Of a stretch of DNA of 64,000 nt, positions 1 to 8,805 are shown one piece after another. The stretch lies in NCBI GenBank assembly GCA_017513005.1, contig JAFWDM010000123.1, positions 25,843 through 89,842 of the forward strand, read 5' to 3'. The stretch's first letter is position 1, and each line of letters opens with the position of its first letter. Under the pieces are notes generated by a model that did no database searches, was not told the origin of the DNA, and saw only the letters and a program-made list of their open reading frames with translations. Origin of the DNA: Lachnospiraceae bacterium. Its GTDB lineage: Bacteria > Bacillota > Clostridia > Lachnospirales > Lachnospiraceae. The position numbers and the translations under genes were made by a program.

Positions 1-169
1 CTGTGGAGAGCCGGGTGCGGGTCGAAGGTTCATAGAAGAGCGTTGCCAGTTTTTTGCCCCGGCAGGCGTTCGCGTACTTCTGAGGATTGGCTTCAATGTC
101 TGCGGCAAGATCGAACAGGGCATCGAGCTCTTGTGTTTTAAAATCCAGCGGGGTCAGAATATGTCGCAT
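1..169 (-). CDS. pyrB: Aspartate carbamoyltransferase catalytic chain, 5' part only
   Basis: Only the first 56 codons lie in the window; the gene runs off the left edge. The product would join carbamoyl phosphate to aspartate in the first committed step of pyrimidine synthesis. The readable N-terminus begins MRHILTPLDF and reaches FYEPSTRTRLS, the carbamoyl-phosphate-binding loop (STRTR). The residues around the loop fit aspartate rather than ornithine carbamoyltransferase, although arginine genes lie nearby. The ATG at 169-167 follows an AAAGGAG ribosome site at about 175-181. It lies 67 bp downstream of the DUF5721 gene on the same strand, so the three minus-strand genes probably form one transcript. 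The rest of the enzyme cannot be judged. Confidence 0.88.
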   Translation of the reverse strand, partial: MRHILTPLDFKTQELDALFDLAADIEANPQKYANACRGKKLATLFYEPSTRTRLST

Positions 170-236
170 ACACGCTCCTTTCTGTAAAAATGAGAAATAA
201 AAACCGACACGGCAGTGCAGGGCGGCAGGCACTTTT

Positions 237-743
237 TCAGCCGGTCTCTTCGAAGGAGATCTCCTTTGCCTGCAGAAATCTCCGCACTGTCTTGTCCCAC
301 AATATATCAGCATTTTTATTCAGCGTAAAGCTTTTCAGGAAAATTCCCGTGAGGATATTTGCCGCACCATTCCGGTAGCGGATGGTGAGAACAAATGCCC
401 CTACACTGTTCATGAGCGCAGGTTCACCCTCTTTCTCCAGTATGGCCTTAACATATTCCGGTTTAAGCTGGAGGACAAACTGAAAGGAGACCGGTGCTTT
501 TTTCCCGCGGATCAGTTCCCGAAGGGCGGGGCGGGCTTCGCTCCAGGTGACATAGTCATAGGGGCGCTGCGCAGGGTCCTCCCACATTTCTTTTTCAAAA
601 AAATCCCTGTTGAGCTTTCCGTCGACATGCCAGGAAATGCCCATCTGCAGGGCCCCTTCTGTAAGGAGGAAGGAATCAAATGTGTTGTGTGAAAAAAGCC
701 CTGACATAAAACTGCCCAGGCTCTGAATTTCGAGTGCGATCAT
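237..743 (-). CDS. DUF5721 family protein
   Basis: A 168-residue soluble protein with no signal peptide or membrane segment. Length and opening (MIALEIQSLGSFMSGLF, then an NTFDSF segment) match the DUF5721 family as I remember it from Lachnospiraceae; its function is unknown. The ATG at 743 has a GAGGTA-type ribosome site just upstream and follows the DUF1294 stop by 9 bp, so the two are probably co-transcribed, with pyrB downstream. That association gives no clear functional hint. No catalytic motif is recognisable. The family call rests on memory of the sequence pattern. Confidence 0.7.
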   Translation of the reverse strand: MIALEIQSLGSFMSGLFSHNTFDSFLLTEGALQMGISWHVDGKLNRDFFEKEMWEDPAQRPYDYVTWSEARPALRELIRGKKAPVSFQFVLQLKPEYVKAILEKEGEPALMNSVGAFVLTIRYRNGAANILTGIFLKSFTLNKNADILWDKTVRRFLQAKEISFEETG

Positions 744-752
744 ATCCGTACC

Positions 753-1046
753 TCAGAGAAATTCGATTGAGACCATGAGGCGGCGCAGCAGGATGACCAG
801 CCCGATCTGCACAAGCAGGATGACAGGCAGGCCGAAGCGGAATTTGGCTCTTCTTGTCTTGTGGTGGAAGAGCAGCATACCGGCGATCGATCCGGGGCTT
901 CCCCCGATGACGGCGATGGTGAGCAGGACAGATTCCGGGATCCTGAAGCGATGCTCCATGGCGCGGATCTTGTCCGAAGCCATGGAGGCGATCCCCAGGA
1001 AATTGATAAAAATGATATATACGACCAGTATGATTCTCGCGAGCAT
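753..1046 (-). CDS. DUF1294 family small membrane protein
   Basis: A 97-residue protein with three likely membrane segments: residues 2-20 (IILVVYIIFINFLG), about 38-58, and about 72-92 (LPVILLVQIGLVILL). The segment RIPESVLLTIAVIGGSPGSIAGMLLFHHKTRRAKFR carries the hallmarks of DUF1294: an ES.LL..A..GG..G...GM..F.HKT..KF pattern. Function is unknown. Longer in-frame starts exist to 1100, but the ATG at 1046 has an AAAGGA ribosome site seven bases upstream and begins right at the first membrane helix, so it is chosen. It is the first gene of the minus-strand DUF1294-DUF5721-pyrB run. Confidence 0.8.
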   Translation of the reverse strand: MLARIILVVYIIFINFLGIASMASDKIRAMEHRFRIPESVLLTIAVIGGSPGSIAGMLLFHHKTRRAKFRFGLPVILLVQIGLVILLRRLMVSIEFL

Positions 1047-1199
1047 ACGATTTCCTTTCATTGGAGAGTGGGATCTTGAAGCGCGGGATACGCAACACAC
1101 ATCATTTTAAATGCTGTACGGGCTCCGCGCAAGGTAGCTGCACAAGATATTCTGCAGGGACAGGTATTTAGTTAAAGCGGCACCCGGCGGGGTAGAAAG

Positions 1200-1237
1200 A
1201 GATGCGCCATGGAACGAACAGGAACCATGGCGCATCT
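1200..1237 (-). terminator. Perfect 13-bp hairpin downstream of argG
   Basis: AGATGCGCCATGG (1200-1212) is the exact inverse of 1225-1237, with a 12-base loop. Read on the minus strand it lies about 110 bp past the argG stop and is followed by CTTTCTACC, a weak T-run, so termination of argG is the simplest role. It is also upstream of the DUF1294-pyrB run and could act there as an attenuator. No other element is evident in the gap 1047-1344. Confidence 0.55.
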
Positions 1238-1344
1238 GTCTTTGTCATTATTTCACAAAAAAACTATAAGTTTTCGTTATGCAGCAACGTATTATTATCA
1301 CGACGTACTTTTATCAAAGCGGTTTTTATTATAAGGTCCTTCTT

Positions 1345-2571
1345 TTACAGAAGACCCATCTCCTGCATCTTCATGGCGCGGACCTTGGTGGAGAGGCCGA
1401 ACAGGGTGATGAAGCCCTCGGCGTCGTGGTGGTCATAGAGGTCGCCCGTGGTGAAGGAGGCGAGGCTTTCGCTGTAGAGAGAATAAGGGGACTTGGTACC
1501 GGCCTTGATGATATTGCCCTTGTAGAGGCCGATCTTCACTTCGCCGGTGACATATTTCTGTGTGGACTCGATGAAAGCCTGCTCCGCTTCGCGCAGGGGG
1601 CTGAACCACTTGCCTTCGTAGACCAGGCTGGCGAACTTGTGGCCGATCTCGTCCTTGACCGCATAGGTGTCGCGGTCGAGGATCAGCTCCTCAAGCTGCT
1701 GGTGGGCCTCCATGAGGATGGTGCCGCCGGGCGTCTCATAGATGCCGCGGGACTTCATGCCGACGACGCGGTTCTCGACGATATCTATGATGCCGATACC
1801 GTTCTCGCCGCCAATCTTGTTGAGCTTGCGGATGATGTCGGAGACCTTCATGGCTTCGCCGTTGAGGGTCTTCGGAACGCCTGCCTCGAAGGTCAGCGTG
1901 ACATAGGTGACAGCGTCGGGAGCCTTCATAGGAGTCTGGCTGAGAACCAGAAGGTGGTCGTAGTTGGGCTCGTTGGCGGGATCCTCGAGCTCAAGGCCTT
2001 CGTGGCTGATGTGCCAGAGGTTCCGGTCACGGCTGTAGCTGCTGTCGGCAGAGAAGGGAAGCTCGATCCCGTGGGCCTTGCAGTACTCGATCTCGGATTC
2101 ACGGGAGTCCATTGTCCACTTGGGGCTTCTCCAGGCAGCGATGATCTTGAGATCGGGAGCCAGGGCTTTGATGCCGAGCTCAAAACGGATTTGGTCATTG
2201 CCCTTGCCGGTCGCGCCGTGGCAGATCGTGGTAGCGCCTTCCTTGCGCGCGATCTCGACGAGCTTTTTCGCGATCAGCGGGCGGGCCATGGAGGTGCCCA
2301 GAAGATATTTGTTCTCATAAACGGCGTGCGCCTGTATACAGGGAACGATATATTCATCGGCGAATTCATCCGTGACATCCAGAATATAGAGCTTTTCAGC
2401 GCCGCAGTATTTGGCGCGGTCTTCCAGATGGTCGAGCTCCTCCTCCTGGCCGCAGTCAATGCAGACGCAGATGACGTCGTAGCCGTAGTTTTCCTTGAGC
2501 CAGGGAATGATCGCGGTCGTGTCCAGACCGCCGCTGTATGCCAGAATGACCTTTTCGTTTGCTGCTCCCAT
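1345..2571 (-). CDS. argG: Argininosuccinate synthase
   Basis: Full-length (408 residues). It condenses citrulline and aspartate with ATP to argininosuccinate, the seventh step of arginine synthesis, in the cytosol. The N-terminal PP-loop reads [18 protein letters not shown] (residues 8-25), and [15 protein letters not shown] near residue 120 is the conserved citrulline/aspartate-binding stretch. The ATG at 2571 follows an AGGAGG site (about 2582-2587). It is transcribed away from the GNAT-argJ-argB-argD genes, with a 395-bp shared control region. A 13-bp hairpin downstream (1200-1237) probably ends the transcript. No argH is seen in the window. Confidence 0.96.
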   Translation of the reverse strand: MGAANEKVILAYSGGLDTTAIIPWLKENYGYDVICVCIDCGQEEELDHLEDRAKYCGAEKLYILDVTDEFADEYIVPCIQAHAVYENKYLLGTSMARPLIAKKLVEIARKEGATTICHGATGKGNDQIRFELGIKALAPDLKIIAAWRSPKWTMDSRESEIEYCKAHGIELPFSADSSYSRDRNLWHISHEGLELEDPANEPNYDHLLVLSQTPMKAPDAVTYVTLTFEAGVPKTLNGEAMKVSDIIRKLNKIGGENGIGIIDIVENRVVGMKSRGIYETPGGTILMEAHQQLEELILDRDTYAVKDEIGHKFASLVYEGKWFSPLREAEQAFIESTQKYVTGEVKIGLYKGNIIKAGTKSPYSLYSESLASFTTGDLYDHHDAEGFITLFGLSTKVRAMKMQEMGLL

Positions 2572-2695
2572 AATAAATGAACCTCCTGATCATGAATTTT
2601 CAGATTAATGCTCCGGCAGCGGATCCTGCGGAACGAATAACAATATACATCATCCGGTTTACAAATGCAAGCCCTAAATTGTGTATATTCCGGTA

Positions 2696-2736
2696 AAATT
2701 ATGAATATAGTACGCATAATTTAGAAATATATGCAA
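2696..2736 (-). promoter_or_regulatory. Candidate argG promoter with operator palindrome
   Basis: On the minus strand TTGCAT (2736-2731) and TACTAT (2712-2707) are 18 bp apart, a plausible sigma-A promoter for argG. Between and over them lies an inverted repeat: AAATTATG (2696-2703) and CATAATTT (2715-2722) with an 11-bp spacer. A palindrome over the promoter of an arginine gene is what an ArgR-type repressor site would look like, but the match to the ARG box is loose. Further AT-rich repeats (ATATATGCA at about 2728 and 2749) sit nearby. Assignment to ArgR is inference. Confidence 0.45.
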
Positions 2737-2855
2737 TTTTACTGGACATATATGCATGAAAAGTGTATATTGATGGGAACCGGTGTCCGCCGGACGCCGA
2801 AAGCTCTGATGCCCCGGCCCTGTATGCGGACAGGCATTTACAAAAAAAGTAATGA

Positions 2856-2883
2856 TTGCAAGCTGGATGGAATGTATTATAAT
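2856..2883 (+). promoter_or_regulatory. Candidate promoter for GNAT-argJ-argB-argD
   Basis: TTGCAA (2856-2861), a 16-bp spacer, then a perfect TATAAT (2878-2883). It lies about 80 bp before the GNAT start, in the 395-bp intergenic region shared with the divergent argG. Confidence 0.6.
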
Positions 2884-2966
2884 GGAAAGAATCGTGCCTG
2901 CCGGGTGTGGAGACACAGGTAAGAGCAGGTGCGCCGTATGGCAGACAGGAGGTCACAGGTACGGCT

Positions 2967-3449
2967 ATGGCTGAGACAAAAATACCCGCACAGATCCGTG
3001 TACGGGCGATGCTGATCGAGGATTACGAACAGGTCCGGCGTCTCTGGATGACGATCCACGGGTTCGGGATCCGGAGCATCGATGATACACGGGAGGAAGT
3101 GGAGAGGTTTTTAAATAGAAATCCCACAACAAGTGTCGTCGCTGTCTGCGGAGAGAAGATCGTGGGAGCCATCCTGTGCGGACATGACGGGCGGCAGGGC
3201 TGTCTCTACCATGTCTGTGTGGCAAAGAAGTTCCGGAGAATGGGGATCGGGCGTCAGATGGTCGGCTACTGTATGAATGCCCTGCGGAGAGACCGCATCA
3301 ACCGGATCACCCTGATCGCTTTCTCCAAAAATGATGTCGGAAATACATTCTGGAAGCAGATCGGATGGACGTATCGGGATGACTGCAATTATTATCAGTT
3401 TATTCTGAATGAGGAAAATATCACGAAGTTTGTTGAATACCGGGAGTAG
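2967..3449 (+). CDS. GNAT family N-acetyltransferase in the arginine cluster
   Basis: A 160-residue cytosolic acetyl-CoA-dependent acyltransferase. The GNAT fold is visible from IRVRAMLIEDYEQV (residues 9-22) through VVAVCGEKIVGAILCG (beta strands 2-4) and the acetyl-CoA loop VAKKFRRMGIGRQMV (R-x-x-G-I-G/A). The ATG at 2967 is chosen because the fold starts there and AGGAGG sits 14 bp upstream; a GTG at 2907 would add 20 residues. The next gene, argJ, starts 25 bp after its stop, so they share a transcript. The position suggests a role in glutamate or ornithine acetylation (an ArgA-like enzyme), but the sequence alone does not identify the substrate. Confidence 0.8.
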   Translation: MAETKIPAQIRVRAMLIEDYEQVRRLWMTIHGFGIRSIDDTREEVERFLNRNPTTSVVAVCGEKIVGAILCGHDGRQGCLYHVCVAKKFRRMGIGRQMVGYCMNALRRDRINRITLIAFSKNDVGNTFWKQIGWTYRDDCNYYQFILNEENITKFVEYRE

Positions 3450-3474
3450 AACGGTGCTGGGAGGAAAGGATTTC

Positions 3475-4770
3475 ATGGCAGACTACATTTGTATAGAAGG
3501 CGGCGTCACAGCCGCGAAGGGATTTACGGCGGCTTCCGCTGCCGCGCAGATCAAATATGAGGGACGCACGGACATGGCGATGATCTACAGCGCCTCCCCC
3601 TGTGCCGCTGCCGGAACCTTTACGAAAAATGTCGTGAAGGCTGCACCGGTGCTCTGGGACAGAGATCTGGTGCGGAGCGGCAAGCCCATGCACGCTGTGG
3701 TCGTCAATTCCGGTATCGCCAATGCCTGCACCGGACAGGAGGGACTGGACTACTGCCGCGAGACAGCGCAGGCGGCGGCAGAGCTGCTCGGGATCCCGGC
3801 GGATTCTGTCCTCGTCGGTTCGACAGGCGTCATCGGTTTCCAGCTTCCCATGGACCGGATCCGCACAGGCGTGGAAGCGCTGGTCCCTGCGCTCGGCGCG
3901 GACAGGGCCCATGGTACGGCTGCCGCGCAGGCGATCATGACGACAGATACACATAAGAAAGAATGTGCCTGCACCGTGGAGATCGGAGGAAGGACTGTGA
4001 CTGTCGGCGGCATGGCCAAGGGGTCCGGTATGATCCATCCCGATATGTGCACCATGCTCGCCTACGTGACGACGGATGCGGCCGTAGAGGCACAGGTCCT
4101 GCAGAAAGCGGTCAGCGAGATCGTGGAGGAGACCTTCAATATGATCTCCGTCGACGGCGACACATCCACAAATGACACCCTCCTCGTCCTCGCGAACGGA
4201 GAAGCGGAAAATGTCCCTGTCGACAGGGCGGAAGGCGAGGCGTACGATGCCCTCTATGCCGCGCTCCGGTATGTGTGCCGGAACCTGGCCATGCAGATGG
4301 CAGGCGACGGGGAAGGCGCGACAAAGCTGATCGAAGTGACCGTGCAGGGCATGGATACCCTGGAGCATGCCCGGACCCTCGCGAAGTCCGTCATCACATC
4401 AAGCCTGACCAAGGCCGCGGTCTACGGGAGCGATGCCAACTGGGGCCGGATCCTGTGCGCCCTGGGATACGCAGGGGTGGATTTTGATCCCGATGACCTG
4501 CAGCTCTATTTTATCGATGAAAATGCGCGGGAGGCGGATCCCGCGGCAGGAAACGCAGGTGCAGGGAAAGATGCGGACCGGCCGGGCCGCATGCTGATCT
4601 TCACGGCCGGAGCAGCGGCTGACTACAGCGAAGAGAAAGCCACTGCACTTTTGAAAAAGGATAAGGTCACGATCCTTGCACAGTTCCATATGGGGGATGC
4701 GTCCGCCACAGCCTGGGGGTGCGATCTGACCTATGAGTATGTAAAGATCAACGCGGACTACCGCAGCTGA
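3475..4770 (+). CDS. argJ: Glutamate N-acetyltransferase / amino-acid N-acetyltransferase (ArgJ)
   Basis: A 431-residue precursor. ArgJ moves the acetyl group from N-acetylornithine to glutamate, closing the acetyl cycle of arginine synthesis, and some members also use acetyl-CoA. It cuts itself into alpha and beta chains before a threonine in the [19 protein letters not shown] stretch; that threonine is about residue 193. The residue before it is Cys, where Ala is the one I know best. MTTDTHKK (about 155-162) and [17 protein letters not shown] near the C-terminus are conserved active-site regions. The ATG at 3475 has a GGGAGGAAAGG site; in-frame codons upstream to 3409 overlap the GNAT gene and lack one. 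A short Gly/Ala-rich insert lies near residue 360. Confidence 0.95.
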   Translation: MADYICIEGGVTAAKGFTAASAAAQIKYEGRTDMAMIYSASPCAAAGTFTKNVVKAAPVLWDRDLVRSGKPMHAVVVNSGIANACTGQEGLDYCRETAQAAAELLGIPADSVLVGSTGVIGFQLPMDRIRTGVEALVPALGADRAHGTAAAQAIMTTDTHKKECACTVEIGGRTVTVGGMAKGSGMIHPDMCTMLAYVTTDAAVEAQVLQKAVSEIVEETFNMISVDGDTSTNDTLLVLANGEAENVPVDRAEGEAYDALYAALRYVCRNLAMQMAGDGEGATKLIEVTVQGMDTLEHARTLAKSVITSSLTKAAVYGSDANWGRILCALGYAGVDFDPDDLQLYFIDENAREADPAAGNAGAGKDADRPGRMLIFTAGAAADYSEEKATALLKKDKVTILAQFHMGDASATAWGCDLTYEYVKINADYRS

Positions 4771-4863
4771 GTCCCGCGAAGGCGAAAAAACAAATAAGAC
4801 AGGGGGCAGAGACCGAAAACAGGGGTCAGAGACGGAGACAGATGTCTGCCCTTGTCACCTGCA

Positions 4864-4899
4864 GGATATAGACCCGGTCACTGGATATAGACCCGGTCA
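4864..4899 (+). repeat. Two copies of a 17-bp direct repeat between argJ and argB
   Basis: GGATATAGACCCGGTCA occurs at 4864-4880 and again at 4883-4899 (19-bp period), just before the argB ribosome site. Upstream, 4801-4850 also contains degenerate CAGAGAC repeats. No role is evident; it is one of many local duplications in gene gaps here. Confidence 0.9.
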
Positions 4900-4918
4900 G
4901 GAGAGGAAAGAGAAGAAA

Positions 4919-5827
4919 ATGGAACCTTATATGAACAAAGACCAGGTGGAAGCCCAGCAGAAGGCGAATGTGCTGATCGAGGCGCTCCCCTATATTCAGA
5001 AATTCAACCGCAAGATCATCGTCATCAAGTACGGCGGCAGCGCCATGAGTGACGAGGAGCTGCAGCGAAGCGTCATCCAGGACGTCAGCCTTCTCAAGCT
5101 GGTCGGATTCAAGCCCATCATCGTGCACGGAGGCGGCAAAGCCATCAGCAAGTGGGTGGAAAAGAGCGGAAAAGAGGCGAAATTTGTCAAGGGGCTTCGC
5201 GTCACCGACGCGGAGACCTGCGAGATCGCAGAAATGGTGCTCGGGAGCGTCAGCAAAAAGCTCGTCTCCATGGTCGCGGAACTCGGCATCCGCGCGGTGG
5301 GGATCAGCGGCAAGGACGGCAACCTTCTGACAGTGACCAAGAAGTACGCGGACGGGGAAGACATCGGATTTGTCGGCGAAGTCACGGACGTTGATCCCAA
5401 GATCCTGTTCGATATGCTTGAGAAGGACTACCTGCCGATCGTGGCGCCTCTGGGCATGGACGAGGACTTCAATACCTACAACATCAATGCCGACGAGGCG
5501 GCCAGCGCCATCGCCCGCGCGGTCTGCGCGGACAAGCTGGTCTATCTGACTGATATCACCGGTGTTCTCCGGAACCTGGACCAGCCGGATTCCCTGATCA
5601 GCCGCATCAACGTCGACGAGGCGGACAAGCTGGTCGAAGAAGGGATCGTCGGAGGCGGCATGCTGCCCAAACTGGCCAACTGCACCGACGCCGTCCGCGG
5701 CGGTGTGCACCGCGTCCATATCCTGGACGGCCGCATTCCCCACTGCCTGCTGCTCGAGATCTTTACGGACAAGGGCATCGGCACCGTTTTCTATAAGGGA
5801 GATTACAACGCGGAAAGAGGGTATTGA
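4919..5827 (+). CDS. argB: Acetylglutamate kinase
   Basis: A 302-residue kinase that phosphorylates N-acetylglutamate, the second step of arginine synthesis. The amino-acid kinase fold shows [15 protein letters not shown] (about 35-50, phosphate loop), [16 protein letters not shown] (about 66-82, substrate binding) and [15 protein letters not shown] (about 185-200). The N-terminal helix preceding the fold is the type associated with arginine-sensitive, hexameric enzymes, so feedback inhibition is likely but inferred. The ATG at 4919 follows GAGAGGAAAG. It sits between argJ and argD in one operon. Its stop codon lies at the edge of a 14-bp tandem repeat. Confidence 0.96.
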   Translation: MEPYMNKDQVEAQQKANVLIEALPYIQKFNRKIIVIKYGGSAMSDEELQRSVIQDVSLLKLVGFKPIIVHGGGKAISKWVEKSGKEAKFVKGLRVTDAETCEIAEMVLGSVSKKLVSMVAELGIRAVGISGKDGNLLTVTKKYADGEDIGFVGEVTDVDPKILFDMLEKDYLPIVAPLGMDEDFNTYNINADEAASAIARAVCADKLVYLTDITGVLRNLDQPDSLISRINVDEADKLVEEGIVGGGMLPKLANCTDAVRGGVHRVHILDGRIPHCLLLEIFTDKGIGTVFYKGDYNAERGY

Positions 5828-5870
5828 TCAGAGGATATTGATCAGAGGATATTGATCAGAGGATATTGAT
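5822..5870 (+). repeat. 14-bp tandem repeat over the argB stop codon
   Basis: The unit TATTGATCAGAGGA is repeated three times without change plus seven bases of a fourth. The first unit contains the argB TGA stop (5825-5827), so the duplication has copied the gene's 3' end into the argB-argD gap. The period is not a multiple of three and the repeat carries no open frame of its own. Confidence 0.95.
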
Positions 5871-5920
5871 ACGAGCGCGGAAGAACCGCTTTTTCAGGAG
5901 AAGAGAAGAGGGCTATTGTG

Positions 5921-7126
5921 ATGGAACAGGATAAAATGCAGCTGATGATCGGGCAGGCGGAGAAAGACCTGCTGCACACCTACAACCGCTATCAGATTGT
6001 TCTCGACCACGGTGAAGGGATGTATCTGTACGATGTGAACGGGAAAAAGTACCTGGATTTTATGGCCGGGATCGCCGTTTTTGCGCTGGGATACGGCAAC
6101 AAAGCCTATGACGACGCGCTCAAGGCCCAGATCGACAAGATCCTCCACACATCCAACTATTTTTACAACGAGCCCGCGATCCGGGCCGCTTCCCGCCTGA
6201 AAAAGGTGTCCGGTATGGACCGCGTGTTTTTCACAAACAGCGGGGCGGAGGCGGTCGAAGGTGCGCTGAAAGCGGCGATGAAGCACGCCTGGTTAAAGGA
6301 CGGACGCACGAGCCACCAGGTGATCGCGATGGAGAATTCCTTCCACGGCCGCACCTACGGGGCTCTGTCCGTGACCGGCAATGAAAAATACCGCCTGCCT
6401 TTCGGACAGATGCCCTGCGACGTGCAGTTCGCGCAGCTCAACGACCTGGAAAGTGTGAAAAACCTGGTCACGGACGAGACCTGCGCCGTGATCGTCGAGC
6501 CTGTTCAGGGAGAGGGAGGCCTCATGCCCGCCTCCGAGGACTTCCTGAAGGGGCTGCGCGCACTCTGCACGGAAAAAGAGATCCTGCTGATCTTCGATGA
6601 GATCCAGTGCGGCATGGGGCGGACCGGCTCCATGTTTGCCTGGCACCGCTTCGGCGTGCGCCCTGATATCATGACCTGCGCCAAGGCGCTGGGCTGCGGC
6701 GTGCCGGTCGGCGCCTTCCTTCTCACCGAGGAGGTGGGACAGAGCTCCCTCGCCGCGGGGGACCACGGAACGACCTACGGCGGCAACCCCTTTGCCTGCG
6801 CGGCGGTCAATGCAGTGCTCGACCAGTATGAGGCCCTGGACCTGGTGCACCACGTGACAGAAACAGCGCCGTACCTGACAAAGACGCTCGATGCTCTGGC
6901 GGCGGAGTTCTCCTGCATCAAAGAGCGCAGGGGCGTAGGCTTCATGCAGGGCCTCGTCTTTGACCGCCCGGTTGGCCCCATTATCAACGACGCCATGGAC
7001 CACGGCCTGATCATGATCAACGCCGGCGCCAATATCCTCCGCTTTGTGCCTGCCCTCATCACAGAGAAAGAGCACATTGACGAGATGGCGCGGATCCTGC
7101 GCGGCGCGATCGAGAGAAATTCCTGA
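5921..7126 (+). CDS. argD: Acetylornithine aminotransferase
   Basis: A 401-residue class III PLP aminotransferase that converts N-acetylglutamate semialdehyde to N-acetylornithine with glutamate. Conserved features are FTNSGAEAVEGALK (about 107-120, PLP phosphate), ENSFHGRTYGALS (about 140-152), LIFDEIQCGMGRTG (about 222-235, Asp on the pyridine nitrogen) and MTCAKALGCGVPVGAF with the Schiff-base lysine near residue 252. ATG at 5921 is preferred over the GTG one codon upstream; a purine-rich GAGAAGAGAAGAGGG tract serves as ribosome site. Last arginine gene of the operon. Confidence 0.95.
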   Translation: MEQDKMQLMIGQAEKDLLHTYNRYQIVLDHGEGMYLYDVNGKKYLDFMAGIAVFALGYGNKAYDDALKAQIDKILHTSNYFYNEPAIRAASRLKKVSGMDRVFFTNSGAEAVEGALKAAMKHAWLKDGRTSHQVIAMENSFHGRTYGALSVTGNEKYRLPFGQMPCDVQFAQLNDLESVKNLVTDETCAVIVEPVQGEGGLMPASEDFLKGLRALCTEKEILLIFDEIQCGMGRTGSMFAWHRFGVRPDIMTCAKALGCGVPVGAFLLTEEVGQSSLAAGDHGTTYGGNPFACAAVNAVLDQYEALDLVHHVTETAPYLTKTLDALAAEFSCIKERRGVGFMQGLVFDRPVGPIINDAMDHGLIMINAGANILRFVPALITEKEHIDEMARILRGAIERNS

Positions 7127-7178
7127 GCAGGAGACAGAGGCTCTCGACCAGACTTTTTAAAGATAGGAGGAGGCTGTG

Positions 7179-8297
7179 ATGCGACTTGTAACATTCTATA
7201 GATCAGGAAACAATGAAAACATGAATGCAGACGCGCCGGTCATGCCCCTCTTCGGGATCGGGGCGCCCATGCGGGAAGACCGGAACCCGGATATCGCGGC
7301 CGGTGCAGCCGTCGAGGGCGGTCGGTTTTCTTTTTTCGGGGAAGAGGTCGGCATTCTCTCGGCTGACGGAACGAGGATCCTGCCCATCGCCGAGACCGGC
7401 ATTTCCTATCCTGATATGAACACGCTCATAGCGCACCACACCCCGGAGGAGATGAAGGTCCTGAGAGATGTCTCGGCAGCCTTCAATATTGCATTGAAAA
7501 AGGTGCGAGGAACATCGGTTTCACAGGAAACCTCCGAAAATGCGGAAGGTGATCAATATTCAGACGATAATCTTCCCGGGAACTTTCCCGGCCTGGAAGT
7601 CGGCAGTCAGGCGAAGCTCCTGTCCCCGATTCCTGTTCCGCTTCAGGACGTTATCTGCCTGGGTCTCAATTACACGGAACACATCACGGAGGCGGCGGCC
7701 TATGGAAAAGATACCCTGACCTCCAAAAACGAGAGTTTCCCGGTCTATTTTTCCAAGCGGGTGAACCGGTCTCCCGGAGACGGTGAGCCGGTGCCGGCCT
7801 ACGCCGGCCTGGTTGATTCGCTGGATTATGAGGTGGAGCTCGCGGTGATCATCGGCAATGACGGGAAGGGCATTAAGCCGGAGGAGGCGCGGGACTACGT
7901 CTTCGGCTACACGATCCTCAATGATTACTCCTCCCGCAACCTGCAGATGCGCCACACCCAGTGGTACCTGGGCAAGAGTCTGGACGGGCACACCCCCATG
8001 GGTCCCTGCATTGTGACCGCGGATGAATTCTCCTATCCGCCGAAGCTCCGGATCCGCAGTCTGGTCAACGGCGAGGTCCGTCAGGACAGCACGACGGATA
8101 TGCTGATTTATGACATCGACTACATCATCGCCGACTTGTCGGCGGGAATGACCCTTAAGGCAGGCACTGTCATTTCCACCGGCACTCCCAAGGGCGTCGG
8201 CATGGGCTTCGACCCGCCGAAGTTCCTGAAAGCCGGCGATGTCGTGACCTGCGAGATCGAGGGGATCGGGACGCTGACCAATCCGATCTGCGACTGA
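7179..8297 (+). CDS. Fumarylacetoacetate hydrolase (FAH) family protein
   Basis: A 372-residue protein. The C-terminal two thirds carry the FAH fold: VICLGLNYTEHITEA (about 160-175), YEVELAVIIG with the metal-binding acidic pair (about 219-229), GYTILNDYSSRNLQ (about 245-258) and a C-terminal STGTPKGVGMGFDPPKFL loop. FAH enzymes cleave or hydrate 2-keto acids and related dicarbonyls with a divalent metal; members include fumarylpyruvate hydrolase and 2-hydroxyhepta-2,4-diene-dioate isomerase. The N-terminal region of about 155 residues is less conserved and has a low-complexity stretch. A strong GGAGGAGG site precedes tandem GTG/ATG codons; ATG 7179 is taken. The substrate cannot be assigned. 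Confidence 0.85.
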   Translation: MRLVTFYRSGNNENMNADAPVMPLFGIGAPMREDRNPDIAAGAAVEGGRFSFFGEEVGILSADGTRILPIAETGISYPDMNTLIAHHTPEEMKVLRDVSAAFNIALKKVRGTSVSQETSENAEGDQYSDDNLPGNFPGLEVGSQAKLLSPIPVPLQDVICLGLNYTEHITEAAAYGKDTLTSKNESFPVYFSKRVNRSPGDGEPVPAYAGLVDSLDYEVELAVIIGNDGKGIKPEEARDYVFGYTILNDYSSRNLQMRHTQWYLGKSLDGHTPMGPCIVTADEFSYPPKLRIRSLVNGEVRQDSTTDMLIYDIDYIIADLSAGMTLKAGTVISTGTPKGVGMGFDPPKFLKAGDVVTCEIEGIGTLTNPICD

Positions 8298-8376
8298 GAC
8301 TGGCAGGAATACAGAGCGGGGCAGAAGAGCCGTCCCTATCATTCGATGATGAGAGAGTTAAGGAGAACCTCCCGCC

Positions 8377-8772
8377 ATGTTTTTAATGATCGGAATCACA
8401 CAGGGCAGAAAAGACCTCGCCCATGACCAGCTGGTGATCTGCACGCAGTGCGGCAGTTACGAACGGTATCAGGTCTTTATGACTTTTACACAGCTGCTCC
8501 TGTTTTTCATCCCCTGTTTCCGCTGGGGAAAGAAATATTTTGTGCGGATGTCCTGCTGCGGGGCAGTCTACGAACTGAACCCGGAGATCGGGCAGCGCAT
8601 CGCCCGCGGGGAGGAGGTCCCGATCGGAACCGCAGACCTGACCCTTGTCGGCGGGGAGTATGGCGGCAGCAGCACCACGCACATGAGAAAGCGCTGTGCG
8701 GCCTGCGGATATCAGACGGAAGAGGATTATCATTACTGCCCCATGTGCGGGGCACCGCTTTCAGAACACTGA
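8377..8772 (+). CDS. Zinc-ribbon domain protein
   Basis: A 131-residue protein. It has one Cys pair near the start (CTQCGSY, about 22-28), a hydrophobic stretch FTQLLLFFIPCF (about 37-48) and a second pair in SCCG. It ends with a clear zinc ribbon CAACGYQTEEDYHYCPMCGAPL (about 106-127, C-x2-C-x10-C-x2-C). Such proteins are common in Firmicutes and usually have no assigned function. The ATG at 8377 has an AAGGAGA site 11 bp upstream. The stop codon is inside a 13-bp tandem repeat and the next gene starts 33 bp later, so co-transcription is likely. Confidence 0.75.
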   Translation: MFLMIGITQGRKDLAHDQLVICTQCGSYERYQVFMTFTQLLLFFIPCFRWGKKYFVRMSCCGAVYELNPEIGQRIARGEEVPIGTADLTLVGGEYGGSSTTHMRKRCAACGYQTEEDYHYCPMCGAPLSEH

Positions 8773-8793
8773 AGTTACTAACTGAAGTTACTA
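8768..8793 (+). repeat. 13-bp perfect tandem duplication over a stop codon
   Basis: ACTGAAGTTACTA is present twice head to tail. The first copy contains the TGA stop of the zinc-ribbon gene; the second leads directly into the ribosome site of the NifX-SlyD fusion gene. Confidence 0.95.
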
Positions 8794-8805
8794 AAGGAGA
8801 CAGGC

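Noticed and set aside
1279-2580. 433-codon open frame on the plus strand opposite argG
   Set aside because: It is the antisense shadow of argG; the minus strand has the PP-loop, full family length and a ribosome site, while this frame gives no recognisable protein.
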